From DSNY01 sp016861185 (GTDB taxonomy: Bacteria; Pseudomonadota; Gammaproteobacteria; Burkholderiales; Burkholderiaceae_F), in NCBI GenBank assembly GCA_030263275.1, contig SZOR01000020.1, positions 1 through 45,487 on the forward strand: a DNA stretch of 45,487 bases. The letters run 5' to 3'. Shown one piece after another: positions 16,337 through 25,200 of the stretch. A model generated the notes under the pieces. It did not search any database. It had not been told where the DNA came from and was given only the letters and a program-made list of their open reading frames with translations. Every line of letters starts with the position of its first letter. The first letter of the stretch is position 1. The position numbers and the translations under genes were made by a program.

Positions 16337-16672
16337 ATGCCGACCATCGAAGTCAGCGGCAAGAGCTACGAAACGGACGAGGAGGGCTATCTCGTCAACC
16401 TCGGCGACTGGAACGAAGACGTCGCCAACGCGATCGCCAAGGCCGAGAACATCGACATGTCCGACAACCACTGGGAAGTGGTCAACTTCCTGCGCAAGTA
16501 CTACGAGGAATACCAGATCGCGCCCGCAGTGCGCGTTCTGACCAAGGCGATCGGCAAGACGCTCGGCCCCGAGAAGGGCAACAGCCAGTACCTGTACGAG
16601 CTGTTCCCGTACGGCCCGGCCAAGCAGGCGTGCAAGATCGCCGGCCTGCCGAAGCCGACCGGCTGCGTTTGA
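16337..16672 (+). CDS. dsrC: DsrC, sulfur-carrier substrate of DsrAB
   Basis: A 111-residue DsrC of canonical type. Both redox cysteines are present: CysB C99 in KQACKIAG and CysA C110 next to the C-terminus in PTGCV. The protein shuttles sulfur as persulfide/trisulfide between DsrEFH, DsrAB and DsrK. AAGGAGAAA lies just before the ATG. It is the only one of four DsrC-family proteins in the window with both cysteines. Confidence 0.97.
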   Translation: MPTIEVSGKSYETDEEGYLVNLGDWNEDVANAIAKAENIDMSDNHWEVVNFLRKYYEEYQIAPAVRVLTKAIGKTLGPEKGNSQYLYELFPYGPAKQACKIAGLPKPTGCV

Positions 16673-16685
16673 TCGAAGCGTTTAC

Positions 16686-16776
16686 GCCCCTCACCCTGAC
16701 CCTCTCCCCGTGATCGGGGAGATGGGACAAAGGCTCCCTCGCCCGCATCAGCGGGAGAGGGGCGAGGGGTGAGGGC
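16686..16776. repeat. Intergenic inverted-repeat element between dsrC and dsrM
   Basis: Outer arms CCCTCACCC (16688-16696) and GGGTGAGGG (16767-16775) enclose two hairpins, CTCCCCGTGATCGGGGAG and a second one around CCCGCATCAGCGGG. It is a common dispersed element type in beta- and gammaproteobacteria. It fills nearly all of the 118-base gap inside the dsr operon and could attenuate transcription or protect the upstream part of the mRNA. Confidence 0.75.
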
Positions 16777-16790
16777 AGGAACGTCACGCC

Positions 16791-17522
16791 ATGTCCGCCG
16801 CCAGCATCCTGTTCGCGCTGCTGTTCTACGCCGCAACCGTGGTGCTGGTCGCGGGGCTCGCCGTGCGCATCGCCGATTACGCGCGCACGCCCGCCCCGCT
16901 GAAGATTCCGACCACGCCGGCGCCGGTCACGCGCGGCGGCGTGGCGCTGCGCATGCTGCGCGAGGTCGTGCTCTTCGAGAGCCTATTCAAGGGCAGCCTG
17001 TGGACATGGCTGTTCGGCTGGCTATTCCACGTCTCGCTGGCGCTGGTGGTGGCGCGGCACCTGCGCTACTTCACCGAGCCGGTGTGGTTCTGGGTCGTGC
17101 TGGTGCAGCCGCTCGGCATCCTCGCCGGCTTCGGCATGCTGATCGGGCTGGCCGGGCTGCTCGCGCGCCGCATTGCGGTCGAGCGCATCCGCTACATCTC
17201 GACGCCGTCGGACTACCTGATGCTGGTGCTGCTCGCGGCGATCGCGGCGTCCGGACTCGCGATGAAGTACGTGTTCCACACCGACGTCGTCGCGGTCAAG
17301 AAGTTCTTCCTTGGCCTGATGTACTTCGACTGGCAGCCGCTGCCGGCCGACGGTCCGTTGTACGTGCATCTGGCGCTGGTCGCCGCACTGATGCTGATCT
17401 TCCCGTTTTCCAAGCTGCTGCACGCGCCCGGCGTGTTCTTTTCGCCTTCGCGCAACCAGGCCGACGATCCGCGCGAAGCGCGGCATCTGGCGCCGTGGGC
17501 CGCGCAACTGGAGCGCCGCTAG
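16791..17522 (+). CDS. dsrM: DsrM, membrane cytochrome b subunit
   Basis: A 243-residue NarI-like integral membrane protein with about five or six hydrophobic helices. Histidines in the helices (WLFHVSLALVVARHLR, VFHTDVV, YVHLALV) are suited to bind b hemes. It is the quinone-interacting subunit of DsrMKJOP, which links the cytoplasmic DsrC disulfide/trisulfide to the membrane. It directly abuts dsrK with no spacing. Confidence 0.95.
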   Translation: MSAASILFALLFYAATVVLVAGLAVRIADYARTPAPLKIPTTPAPVTRGGVALRMLREVVLFESLFKGSLWTWLFGWLFHVSLALVVARHLRYFTEPVWFWVVLVQPLGILAGFGMLIGLAGLLARRIAVERIRYISTPSDYLMLVLLAAIAASGLAMKYVFHTDVVAVKKFFLGLMYFDWQPLPADGPLYVHLALVAALMLIFPFSKLLHAPGVFFSPSRNQADDPREARHLAPWAAQLERR

Positions 17523-19055
17523 ATGGCCGCCGAAGTCACCACGCCGCCGCTGCGCGAATTCCCGACGCCGCCGCCGCTCGTGCCCGGCGCGATGGAGAAG
17601 TCGCGGCCGTACGTTGCCAACGAGAAGATGCAACAGGCGATCGGCTTCCCGGGGCAACTCGTCGAAGACTGGGAGCAGCGCGCGATCGCGCACATGGGCA
17701 CGCTGCTCGGCAAGTACCGGTCGCTGAAGGTCTTCATGGATTCGTGCGTGCACTGCGGCGCATGCGCGGACAAGTGCCATTACTTCATCGGCACGCAGGA
17801 TCCGAAGAACATGCCGGTCGCGCGCCAGGAGCTGATGAGGAGCGTCTACCGGCGCTACTTCACGTTGCCGGGCAAGCTCTTCCCGAAGCTGGTCGGCGCG
17901 CGCGACCTGACGAAGGACGTGCTCGACGAGTGGTACACGTACTTCAACCAGTGCTCCGAGTGCCGGCGCTGCTCGGTGTTCTGCCCGTACGGCATCGACA
18001 CCGCCGAGGTGACGATGGCGGCGAAGGAGATCCTCGACGTCGTCGGTTACGGCCAGAAGTACACCAACGAGATCATCGGCAAGGTCCACAAGGTCGGCAA
18101 CAACCTCGGGCTGCCCGGCCCGGCGCTCGCCGACACGTTGACCGGTCTCGAGGAAGATACGAAGGAGGACACCGGCGTCGACGTCCGCTTCCCGCTCGAC
18201 GAGGCCGGCGCCGAGGTGCTGCTGGTCACCCCGTCGGCGGACTTCTTCGCCGAGCCTCATGTCGACAGCCTGATCGGCTACGCCAAGGTGTTCCACGCCG
18301 CCGGCATCCGCTGGACCTTGTCGTCGAAGGCGTCGGAGGCCGGCAACTTCGGCCTGTTCATCGGCAACTACGAGCAGTTGCGCACGATCGCGCTGCGCAT
18401 CCGCGAGGCCGCGCTCGAACTCGGTGTGAAGCGCATCGTCGTCGGCGAGTGCGGCCACGCGTGGCGCGTCGCGTACTCGTTCTGGAACACGCTGGTCGGC
18501 ATCGGCGCCGGCGGCAAGGATCCGTTCGCGATCCAGTTGCAGAGCCAGCTCGACCCGAACGTGCGCCAGCCGATGCACATCTGCGAATTTACCTGGGACC
18601 TGATCCGGCGCGGCGCGCTGAAGTTCGACAAGGAAGCGAACGACCACCGCGTGATCACGTTCCACGACTCGTGCAACGTCGCGCGGGCCTCGCGCATGGG
18701 CGACACGCCGGGCGGCCAGTTCGAGATCCCGCGCGCGATCATCCGCGCGGTCGCCAACAAGTACGTCGAGATGGCGCCCGACACCACGCGCGAGAAGACG
18801 TTCTGTTGCGGTGGCGGCGGCGGTCTGCTGACCGACGAGCTGCTCGACCTGCGCGTCAAGGGCGCGCTGCCGCGCATGGAGGCGTTGCGCGCGGTCGCCG
18901 ATCGGCACGGCGTGAACTTCATGGCGACGATCTGCGCGATCTGCAAGGCGCAGTTCACGAAGGTGCTGCCGTACTACGGTTTCAAGATGAGCATGGTCGG
19001 CGGCGTTCATCAGCTCGTCAGCACGGCGATCCGGCTGAACACCGTCCCGCATTGA
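17523..19055 (+). CDS. dsrK: DsrK, HdrD-like iron-sulfur subunit
   Basis: A 510-residue cytoplasmic subunit of DsrMKJOP related to heterodisulfide reductase HdrD. Two [4Fe-4S] sites are seen: CVHCGACADKCH near 78 and CSECRRCSVFCPYG near 145. The C-terminal part has HDSCNVARASR and CCGGGGG, which form the catalytic noncubane-type cluster region. It should act on the DsrC trisulfide or disulfide. Its ATG follows the dsrM stop immediately. Confidence 0.96.
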   Translation: MAAEVTTPPLREFPTPPPLVPGAMEKSRPYVANEKMQQAIGFPGQLVEDWEQRAIAHMGTLLGKYRSLKVFMDSCVHCGACADKCHYFIGTQDPKNMPVARQELMRSVYRRYFTLPGKLFPKLVGARDLTKDVLDEWYTYFNQCSECRRCSVFCPYGIDTAEVTMAAKEILDVVGYGQKYTNEIIGKVHKVGNNLGLPGPALADTLTGLEEDTKEDTGVDVRFPLDEAGAEVLLVTPSADFFAEPHVDSLIGYAKVFHAAGIRWTLSSKASEAGNFGLFIGNYEQLRTIALRIREAALELGVKRIVVGECGHAWRVAYSFWNTLVGIGAGGKDPFAIQLQSQLDPNVRQPMHICEFTWDLIRRGALKFDKEANDHRVITFHDSCNVARASRMGDTPGGQFEIPRAIIRAVANKYVEMAPDTTREKTFCCGGGGGLLTDELLDLRVKGALPRMEALRAVADRHGVNFMATICAICKAQFTKVLPYYGFKMSMVGGVHQLVSTAIRLNTVPH

Positions 19056-19088
19056 GTTGCACTTGGCATCCACCGCATCGGAGACACG

Positions 19089-21059
19089 ATGTCGACACCC
19101 GCTGATACCGACGTCAGGCCGCTGACGTTCCGCCGCTTCAAGGACGGCGAACACAAGTGGAACGATCTGCACCAGAAGATCTTCGATGCGGATCACTCGC
19201 ACAAGTGCCCGACCTACATCCAGTCGACGGCGCCGTGCCAGGGCAGTTGCCCGGCGGGCGAGGACATCCGCGGGTATCTGAACATCGTGCGCGGCATGGA
19301 GAAGCCGCCGGTCGGCCCCGACGGCAAGCCGACGATGACCTGGCAGGAGTACGCGTGGCGCCGGCTGACGGAAGCGAACCCGTTCCCGTCGATCATGGGT
19401 CGCGTCTGCCCGGCGCCGTGCGAAACCGGATGCAACCGCAACGAGGTCGAGGACCACGTCGGCATCAATTCGGTCGAGCACTACCTCGGCGAATGGGCGA
19501 TCAAGAACGGGCTGAAGTACAAGGCGCCCGGGAAGCGCACCGGCAAGAAAGTCGCCGTGATCGGCGGCGGACCGGCGGGCCTGTCGTGCGCGTACCAGCT
19601 CGCGTTGCGCGGCCACGAAGTCACGATCTTCGACGAGCGTGAATTCCTCGGCGGCATGATGCGCTACGGGATCCCGGGCTTCCGCACGCCGCGCGAAGTG
19701 CTCGATGCGGAGATCCAGCGCATCCTCGACCTCGGCGTCAACGTGCGGCTGAAGTGCCGCATCGGTACCGACGTCACGCTCGAGCAGTTGCGCAAAGACT
19801 TCGACGCGCTGTTCCTCGGCATGGGCGCGCAGGCCGGCCGCGCGCTGCCGGTCAAGGACGCCGAGGCGCCGAACGTCGTCACCGCGACGGCGTTTCTGCG
19901 CGCGTTCAACGACGGCCGGCTGCGGCACGTCGGCAAGCGCGTGGTCGTCGTCGGCGGCGGCGACACGTCGATCGACGTCGCGACCGTCGCGCGCCGGCTC
20001 GGCCATATCGAGCACGCCAAGCCGACCGATTTCGAGGCGGCGATCGCCGGCCACATGGCGCACGACGTCGCCGAGATCTCGGTCAAGCAGGGGGCCGAAG
20101 TCGTGCTGACGACCGTGTTCCCGGTCGACAAGATGCAGGCGAACAAGCACGAAGTCGAACAGGCGCTCGCCGAGGGCATCGACATCCGTGGCAGCCTCGC
20201 GCCGGTCGGCATCGTGCGCGGGCCCGACGGCCGCGCAACCGCGCTGCGGCTGGCCGAGTGCGAAGCGAAGATGGTCGGGCCGCGGCTCGAGCTCAAGATC
20301 AAGGAAGGGACCGAACGCGACATCCCGGCCGACCTGATCGTCTCGGCGATCGGCCAGGCGGTCGACTTCACGGGACTCGAGGAATTCGACAACGGAAAGG
20401 GCGCGGTCGGTGCCGACCGCAACTATCAGGTGCAGGGCAAGTCGGGCGTGTTCGCCGGCGGCGACGTGCTGCGGCCGCATCTGCTGACCACCGCGATCGG
20501 CCACGGCGCGATCGCAGCCGAGGGCATCGACCGCTTCCTGCGCGGCGAGGAGCTGGAGAAGCGGCCGAAGATCGACGTGCACCAGTTCGATCTGATGCGC
20601 AAGTACCTGGAGAAGGGCGTGTCGCTGCCCGAGGTGAAGGAGCCGCTGCGCGGTACCGACAAGGCGCCCGGCGCGGTCCACAACTTCGACAACCGCTCCG
20701 ACCGCTACGTGATCCCGCACACGGCGCTGTTCCTCGGCCACTTCGGCTTCGCGGCGCGCCACAAGCGCGCGATCGTCACGCTGACCCGCGAAACCGCGCT
20801 CGGCAACTTCGAGGAGCGGCTCGGCGTGCTGAGCGAACAGGAGGCGATCGCCGAGGCCAAGCGCTGCATGAGCTGCGGACTGTGCTTCGAGTGCGACAAC
20901 TGCGTCGTGTACTGCCCGCAGCTCGCCGTCAAGAAGGTGCCGAAGAAGGAAGCGACCACCGGCCGCTATGTCTTCACCGACTACGACCGCTGCGTCGGCT
21001 GCCACATCTGCGCGGATGTCTGCCCGACCGGCTACATCCAGATGGGGCTCGGGGAATAG
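19089..21059 (+). CDS. dsrL: DsrL, NAD(P)H:acceptor iron-sulfur flavoprotein
   Basis: A 656-residue protein related to the small subunit of glutamate synthase. N-terminal cysteines (CQGSCPAGEDIRG, CPAPCETGCNR) bind clusters. An FAD site (VIGGGPAGLSCAYQL) and an NAD(P) site (VVVGGGDTSIDVATVARR) follow. The C-terminus adds two ferredoxin clusters, CMSCGLCFECDNCVVYCP and CVGCHICADVCPTG. DsrL takes electrons from reverse DsrAB to NAD(P)+ and is essential in the studied sulfur oxidisers, which supports oxidative function of this operon. Confidence 0.96.
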   Translation: MSTPADTDVRPLTFRRFKDGEHKWNDLHQKIFDADHSHKCPTYIQSTAPCQGSCPAGEDIRGYLNIVRGMEKPPVGPDGKPTMTWQEYAWRRLTEANPFPSIMGRVCPAPCETGCNRNEVEDHVGINSVEHYLGEWAIKNGLKYKAPGKRTGKKVAVIGGGPAGLSCAYQLALRGHEVTIFDEREFLGGMMRYGIPGFRTPREVLDAEIQRILDLGVNVRLKCRIGTDVTLEQLRKDFDALFLGMGAQAGRALPVKDAEAPNVVTATAFLRAFNDGRLRHVGKRVVVVGGGDTSIDVATVARRLGHIEHAKPTDFEAAIAGHMAHDVAEISVKQGAEVVLTTVFPVDKMQANKHEVEQALAEGIDIRGSLAPVGIVRGPDGRATALRLAECEAKMVGPRLELKIKEGTERDIPADLIVSAIGQAVDFTGLEEFDNGKGAVGADRNYQVQGKSGVFAGGDVLRPHLLTTAIGHGAIAAEGIDRFLRGEELEKRPKIDVHQFDLMRKYLEKGVSLPEVKEPLRGTDKAPGAVHNFDNRSDRYVIPHTALFLGHFGFAARHKRAIVTLTRETALGNFEERLGVLSEQEAIAEAKRCMSCGLCFECDNCVVYCPQLAVKKVPKKEATTGRYVFTDYDRCVGCHICADVCPTGYIQMGLGE

Positions 21060-21061
21060 CA

Positions 21062-21439
21062 ATGGCGCGCGCGCTGCGTTGGCTGGTCACGATGCTGGCG
21101 TTGGCCGGCAGTGCTGCCGCGCACGCGCAGGGCGGGCGCGTGCCGCGGCCCACGCTCGAGGTCGACAAGAGCACGACCTGCGTGGCGCCGCCGGAGGTGA
21201 TGCGCCGCACGCACATGAACATGCTCAAGCATCGGCGCGACCGCACCGTGCACCAGGGCGTGCGCGGCGGCGACGAGGCGCTGACCCGCTGCGTGGAGTG
21301 CCACGCCAGCCGCACCACCGGCGCCGCAATCGGCTCGCGCGAAGCCTTCTGCCAGTCCTGCCACGACTACGTCGGCGTGAAGCTCGATTGCTTCGACTGT
21401 CATCAGGGCAGGCCGGGCGCGGTGGCGAAATCGCGATGA
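21062..21439 (+). CDS. dsrJ: DsrJ, triheme periplasmic cytochrome c
   Basis: A 125-residue protein with a signal peptide/anchor (residues 1-22) and three heme sites: CVECH (77-81), CQSCH (97-101) and CFDCH (110-114). C40 corresponds to the unusual Cys heme ligand described in DsrJ. It is the periplasmic cytochrome of DsrMKJOP. The start is 2 bases after the dsrL stop, and the end overlaps dsrO by 4 bases. Confidence 0.95.
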   Translation: MARALRWLVTMLALAGSAAAHAQGGRVPRPTLEVDKSTTCVAPPEVMRRTHMNMLKHRRDRTVHQGVRGGDEALTRCVECHASRTTGAAIGSREAFCQSCHDYVGVKLDCFDCHQGRPGAVAKSR

Positions 21440-22218
21440 CCGAGCAGCGCGTCTCCAGGCCCCGTGCGCAGGGCGATGTTTCCGGCGCCGACGAGAAGGG
21501 CGTGCAGCCGTCGCGGCGCCGGCTGCTGGCAGCCGCAGCGGCGCTGGGCGGCGCAGCCATTGCGCCGGGCGTCACGCTGGTGGAGATCGCCCGCGCCGCC
21601 AAGCCCGGCGAGCCGGTCAGTTCCAAAGTCCGCTGGGGGCTGCTGATCGACGCCAACCTGTGCCGCGAGGGCTGCCAGGAATGCGTGCTCGCCTGCAACC
21701 GCGAGAACGGTCTCGAAGGCGGCACGCGGCCGACCGATTCGCAGTGGGTCCGCAAGGTCAACCTGAAGGACCTGAAGAGCGGCCGCGCGCTGTCGGTGCC
21801 GGTGATGTGCCAGCACTGCGCCGAACCGCCGTGCGTCGACGTCTGTCCCACCGGGGCGTCGTTCAAACGCGCCGACGGCATCGTGCTCGTCGATCGCCAC
21901 ACCTGCATCGGCTGCCGCTACTGCATGATGGCCTGCCCGTACAAGGCGCGCCGCTTCGTGCACGAGCCGCTGACGCAGCAGAAGCCCGAGGTGCCGCGCG
22001 GCAAGGGCTGCGTGGAGTCCTGCACGCTGTGCGTGCACCGGATCGACCGCGGCGTGCGCAATACCGCCTGCGCCGAGGCCTGCCCGACCAAGGCGATCGT
22101 CTTCGGCGATCTGAACGATCCGAACTCCGAGATCTCGCGCCGGATCGCGCAGGTCCAGACCACCCAGTTGCGCGCCGACCTGCGGCTGAACCTCGGCGTG
22201 CGCTACGCGGGGCTGTGA
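21436..22218 (+). CDS. dsrO: DsrO, Tat-exported ferredoxin-like subunit
   Basis: A 260-residue periplasmic iron-sulfur protein. The twin-arginine signal PSRRRLLAAAAALGG is at residues 26-40. Four [4Fe-4S] motifs follow, including CREGCQECVLAC, CQHCAEPPCVDVCPTG, CIGCRYCMMACPY and CVESCTLCVHR paired with CAEACPTKA. It moves electrons between DsrJ and DsrP. The start is fixed by the ATGA overlap with dsrJ. Confidence 0.95.
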   Translation: MTEQRVSRPRAQGDVSGADEKGVQPSRRRLLAAAAALGGAAIAPGVTLVEIARAAKPGEPVSSKVRWGLLIDANLCREGCQECVLACNRENGLEGGTRPTDSQWVRKVNLKDLKSGRALSVPVMCQHCAEPPCVDVCPTGASFKRADGIVLVDRHTCIGCRYCMMACPYKARRFVHEPLTQQKPEVPRGKGCVESCTLCVHRIDRGVRNTACAEACPTKAIVFGDLNDPNSEISRRIAQVQTTQLRADLRLNLGVRYAGL

Positions 22219-22220
22219 CC

Positions 22221-23375
22221 ATGGCGAGCGTGCCGACCCTGCCCACCCGCGGCGAACGCGGGTTCTGGATCCGGCTGGCCATCGGCCTGGCTGTGCTCGC
22301 TGCCGGTCTCGGTGGCGCCTGGGTGATGGAGCACGAGGGCCACGTGGTCAGCGGGATGACCAACGAGGTCGTCTGGGGCACGCCGCACGTGTTTGCGATC
22401 TTCCTGATTGTCGCCGCGTCCGGTGTGCTCAACGTGGCGTCGATGGCGACTGTGTTCGGGCGGGCGCACTACAAGCCGTGGGCGCGGCTGTCGGGGCTGC
22501 TGAGCATCGCCATGCTCGCCGGCGGCCTGATGGTGCTGATGCTCGACCTCGGCCGCCCGGAGCGCATCGTCGTCGCCGCCACCCACTACAACTTCAAGTC
22601 GGTGTTCGCGTGGAACGTGTTCCTGTACTCGGGCATGTTCGCGGCCGTGTTGCTGTACCTGTGGATGCAGATGGAAAAGCGGATGAACCGCTACGCGAAG
22701 CCGGCCGGCATCGCCGCGCTCGTCTGGCGCTTCGTGCTGACCACCGGCACCGGCGCGATCTTCGCGTTCCTCGTCGCGCGGCAGGCCTACGCTTCCGCCG
22801 TGCTGCCGCCCCTGTTCATCGCGCTGTCGCTCGTCTGGGGCATGGCGGTGTTCGTGCTGGTGCAGGCGGCCTGCGGCGGTGCGGGCGAGGAACTGCTGCG
22901 GCGGATGCGCAACCTGCTCGGCATCCTGGTCGCGCTGGCGCTTTATCTGACCGCGGTTTATCACCTGACCAACCTGTACTTCGCGCGGCAGGTGGAGTTT
23001 GAGCGCTTCATCCTGCTGGACGGGGGTGTCTATCCGTGGTTGTTCTGGGTCGGCTATGCGCTTGCCGGGAGCGTGGTGCCGATGGCGCTCGTCTGGCGGC
23101 CGGGCGCGGGCGCGGGATCGCTGCGACTGGCGGCGGCGCTGACGCTGGCCGGCGCGTTTGCGTGGCTGTACGTGTTCATCATCGGCGGGCAGGCATTCCC
23201 GCTCGAGATCTTTCCCGGCTACGAAGTGACGAGCAGCTTCCGCGACGGCCAGATCGCCCCGTACGCGCCGAGCCTGCCCGAGGTGCTGCTTGGGCTCGGC
23301 GGCACCGCGGCCGCGTTCCTGATCGCGCTGATCGGCGTTCAGGTGCTCGACTTCATGCCTGACGACAAGAGCTGA
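22221..23375 (+). CDS. dsrP: DsrP, NrfD-like quinone-interacting membrane protein
   Basis: A 384-residue polytopic membrane protein of the NrfD/PsrC type with about ten predicted helices. Family marks are LMVLMLDLGRPERIVVAATH and FAWNVFLYSGMFA. It forms the second quinone site of DsrMKJOP, with DsrO on the periplasmic side. It starts 2 bases after dsrO. Confidence 0.94.
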   Translation: MASVPTLPTRGERGFWIRLAIGLAVLAAGLGGAWVMEHEGHVVSGMTNEVVWGTPHVFAIFLIVAASGVLNVASMATVFGRAHYKPWARLSGLLSIAMLAGGLMVLMLDLGRPERIVVAATHYNFKSVFAWNVFLYSGMFAAVLLYLWMQMEKRMNRYAKPAGIAALVWRFVLTTGTGAIFAFLVARQAYASAVLPPLFIALSLVWGMAVFVLVQAACGGAGEELLRRMRNLLGILVALALYLTAVYHLTNLYFARQVEFERFILLDGGVYPWLFWVGYALAGSVVPMALVWRPGAGAGSLRLAAALTLAGAFAWLYVFIIGGQAFPLEIFPGYEVTSSFRDGQIAPYAPSLPEVLLGLGGTAAAFLIALIGVQVLDFMPDDKS

Positions 23376-23378
23376 CCG

Positions 23379-24767
23379 ATGTCAGGGCTACTCGTCTCGG
23401 CGGCGCACAAGTCGTCCGGCAAGACGACCGTGACGATCGGGCTCGCTGCTGCGCTGCGCGCGCGCGGGCTGGCGGTGCAGCCGTTCAAGAAAGGGCCGGA
23501 CTACATCGATCCGCTGTGGCTCAGTGCCGCTGCGGGCCGGGCCTGCCGCAACCTGGATCCGTATCTGTCGCCGCCGGACGAAGTGCGGCAGGCGTTCGAC
23601 GCGGCCGCCGCCGGCGCCGAGGTCGCGCTGGTCGAAGGCAACAAGGGACTGTACGACGGGCTGTCGCTCGACGGCAGCAACAGCAACGCGGCGCTCGCGA
23701 AGCTGCTGGAGCTGCCGGTCGTGCTCGTGCTCGACGCGCGCGGGATGACGCGCGGGATCGCGCCGCTGATCCTCGGCTATCAGGCGTTCGATCGCGACAT
23801 CCGCATCGCCGCCGTGATCCTGAACCGGCTCGGCGGTGCGCGCCACGAAGCGAAGCTGCGTGCGGTGATCGAGCACTACACCGACGTTCCCGTGCTCGGC
23901 GCTTTGTACGAGGATGCGCGGCTCGCGATCGAGGAGCGCCACCTCGGACTGATGCCGGCCACCGAAAGCGTCCGGTCGCGCGAGCGCATCGAGCAGCTCG
24001 CGCAGACCGTTGCGGCCGCGATCGATCTCGATCGCGTGCTCGCGCTCGCCGGACCTTCGGCCCCGCGCACCGTGCCATCGGATGCGCCGCCGACGGCGGG
24101 CGGGCGCCGGCTGCGCATCGGCATCGCGCGCGACCGCGCCTTCGGCTTCTACTATCCGGAAGACTTGGAAGGGCTGGAGCGCGCGGGCGCCGAACTCGTC
24201 TTCTTCGACGCGCTCGCCGACACGCATCTGCCCGTTGTCGATGCGCTCTTCGTCGGCGGCGGCTTCCCCGAAGTGCTCGCCGCCGAGCTGTCGGCCAACC
24301 GCACGCTGCTCGCCGAGGTCCGCAACGCGGTCGAGGACGGCCTGCCGACCTACGCCGAGTGCGGCGGACTGATGCTGCTCGCGCGTTCGATTACGTGGAA
24401 CAACGTCACCTGGCCGATGGCCGGCGCGCTTCCGGCCGATGTCGTGATGCACGCGCGCCCGGTCGGCCGCGGTTACGTGCACCTGCAGGAGACCGACGCG
24501 AGCCCGTGGCCGCAGCGCGTCGCGGGGACGATCAGGGCGCACGAGTTCCATCACTCGACGCTCGTCAACGTCGATCCCAGACTGCGTTTCGCCTATCGCG
24601 TCAAGCGCGGACACGGCATCGACGGCGAAAACGACGGCATCGTCTACCGCAACACCCTCGCGTCGTACGCGCATCTGCGCAGCGTCGCGGGGCACGACTG
24701 GCCAGCGCGTTTCGTCGCTTTCGCACGCGCGGCGCGCGCGAGCCAACATCACGCGTCGGCCGCCTGA
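23379..24767 (+). CDS. dsrN: DsrN, siroheme amide synthase (CobB/CbiA family)
   Basis: A 462-residue relative of cobyrinic acid a,c-diamide synthase. The N-terminal ATP-binding part has SAAHKSSGKTTVTIG. The C-terminal glutamine amidotransferase part has the Cys nucleophile in TYAECGGLMLL and the HEFHHST region. DsrN amidates siroheme for DsrAB. The start is 3 bases after the dsrP stop. Confidence 0.93.
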   Translation: MSGLLVSAAHKSSGKTTVTIGLAAALRARGLAVQPFKKGPDYIDPLWLSAAAGRACRNLDPYLSPPDEVRQAFDAAAAGAEVALVEGNKGLYDGLSLDGSNSNAALAKLLELPVVLVLDARGMTRGIAPLILGYQAFDRDIRIAAVILNRLGGARHEAKLRAVIEHYTDVPVLGALYEDARLAIEERHLGLMPATESVRSRERIEQLAQTVAAAIDLDRVLALAGPSAPRTVPSDAPPTAGGRRLRIGIARDRAFGFYYPEDLEGLERAGAELVFFDALADTHLPVVDALFVGGGFPEVLAAELSANRTLLAEVRNAVEDGLPTYAECGGLMLLARSITWNNVTWPMAGALPADVVMHARPVGRGYVHLQETDASPWPQRVAGTIRAHEFHHSTLVNVDPRLRFAYRVKRGHGIDGENDGIVYRNTLASYAHLRSVAGHDWPARFVAFARAARASQHHASAA

Positions 24768-24789
24768 CGCGTACTCAAAGGAGCCACCG

Positions 24790-25143
24790 ATGGTCGAGAT
24801 CACGCCGGCTGCGGCCGAACAGATACGCGCGGCGCTGCGCGACGCGGGCGAGGGCGTGGCGCTGCGCGTCGCCGCCCGGCGCCGCCCCGACGGCGAGACC
24901 GAATACGGGATGGGACTCGACGAGCGGCGCGAGCAGGACGAGGAAGTCGTCACCGAAACCGGCATCACGCTGCTGGTGTCGCCGCCTTCGCTCGAGGCGA
25001 TCGCCGGCACCGTGATCGACTACGTCGAGATCGAGCCGGGCGACCTGCGCTTCGTGTTCTATCGCGCCGACGAGATGCCGCCCGCGGAGGACGCCGCGCC
25101 GAAGGCCGGCGGCTGCAGCTGCGGAAAGGGCGGCTGCGGCTGA
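24790..25143 (+). CDS. dsrR: DsrR, IscA-like A-type protein
   Basis: A 117-residue protein with the HesB/IscA fold (VEITPAAAEQIRAALRDAG, TLLVSPPSLEAI, VIDYVEIE). As in DsrR of A. vinosum, the first cluster Cys of IscA is absent. Unlike a simple loss of all ligands, the C-terminus is Cys-rich (GGCSCGKGGCG). In A. vinosum DsrR supports dsr expression after transcription. It is the last classical gene of the operon. Confidence 0.88.
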   Translation: MVEITPAAAEQIRAALRDAGEGVALRVAARRRPDGETEYGMGLDERREQDEEVVTETGITLLVSPPSLEAIAGTVIDYVEIEPGDLRFVFYRADEMPPAEDAAPKAGGCSCGKGGCG

Positions 25144-25200
25144 CGAGGCAGTCTGCGGGACACGGCAAAGCCGGACCGGGACAGGGAGACGAGGGAGATC

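Noticed and set aside
17022..21062. A 1346-codon open frame on the minus strand opposite dsrM, dsrK and dsrL.
   Set aside because: It is a by-product of high GC at third codon positions; the plus strand encodes complete, recognisable Dsr proteins and the minus translation is low-complexity Arg/Ala/Asp/Val-rich sequence.
12831..25143. Reading the dsr operon as sulfate reduction.
   Set aside because: dsrEFH and dsrL are present, dsrD is absent, and AprM replaces Qmo; together with soeABC this fits the oxidative pathway.
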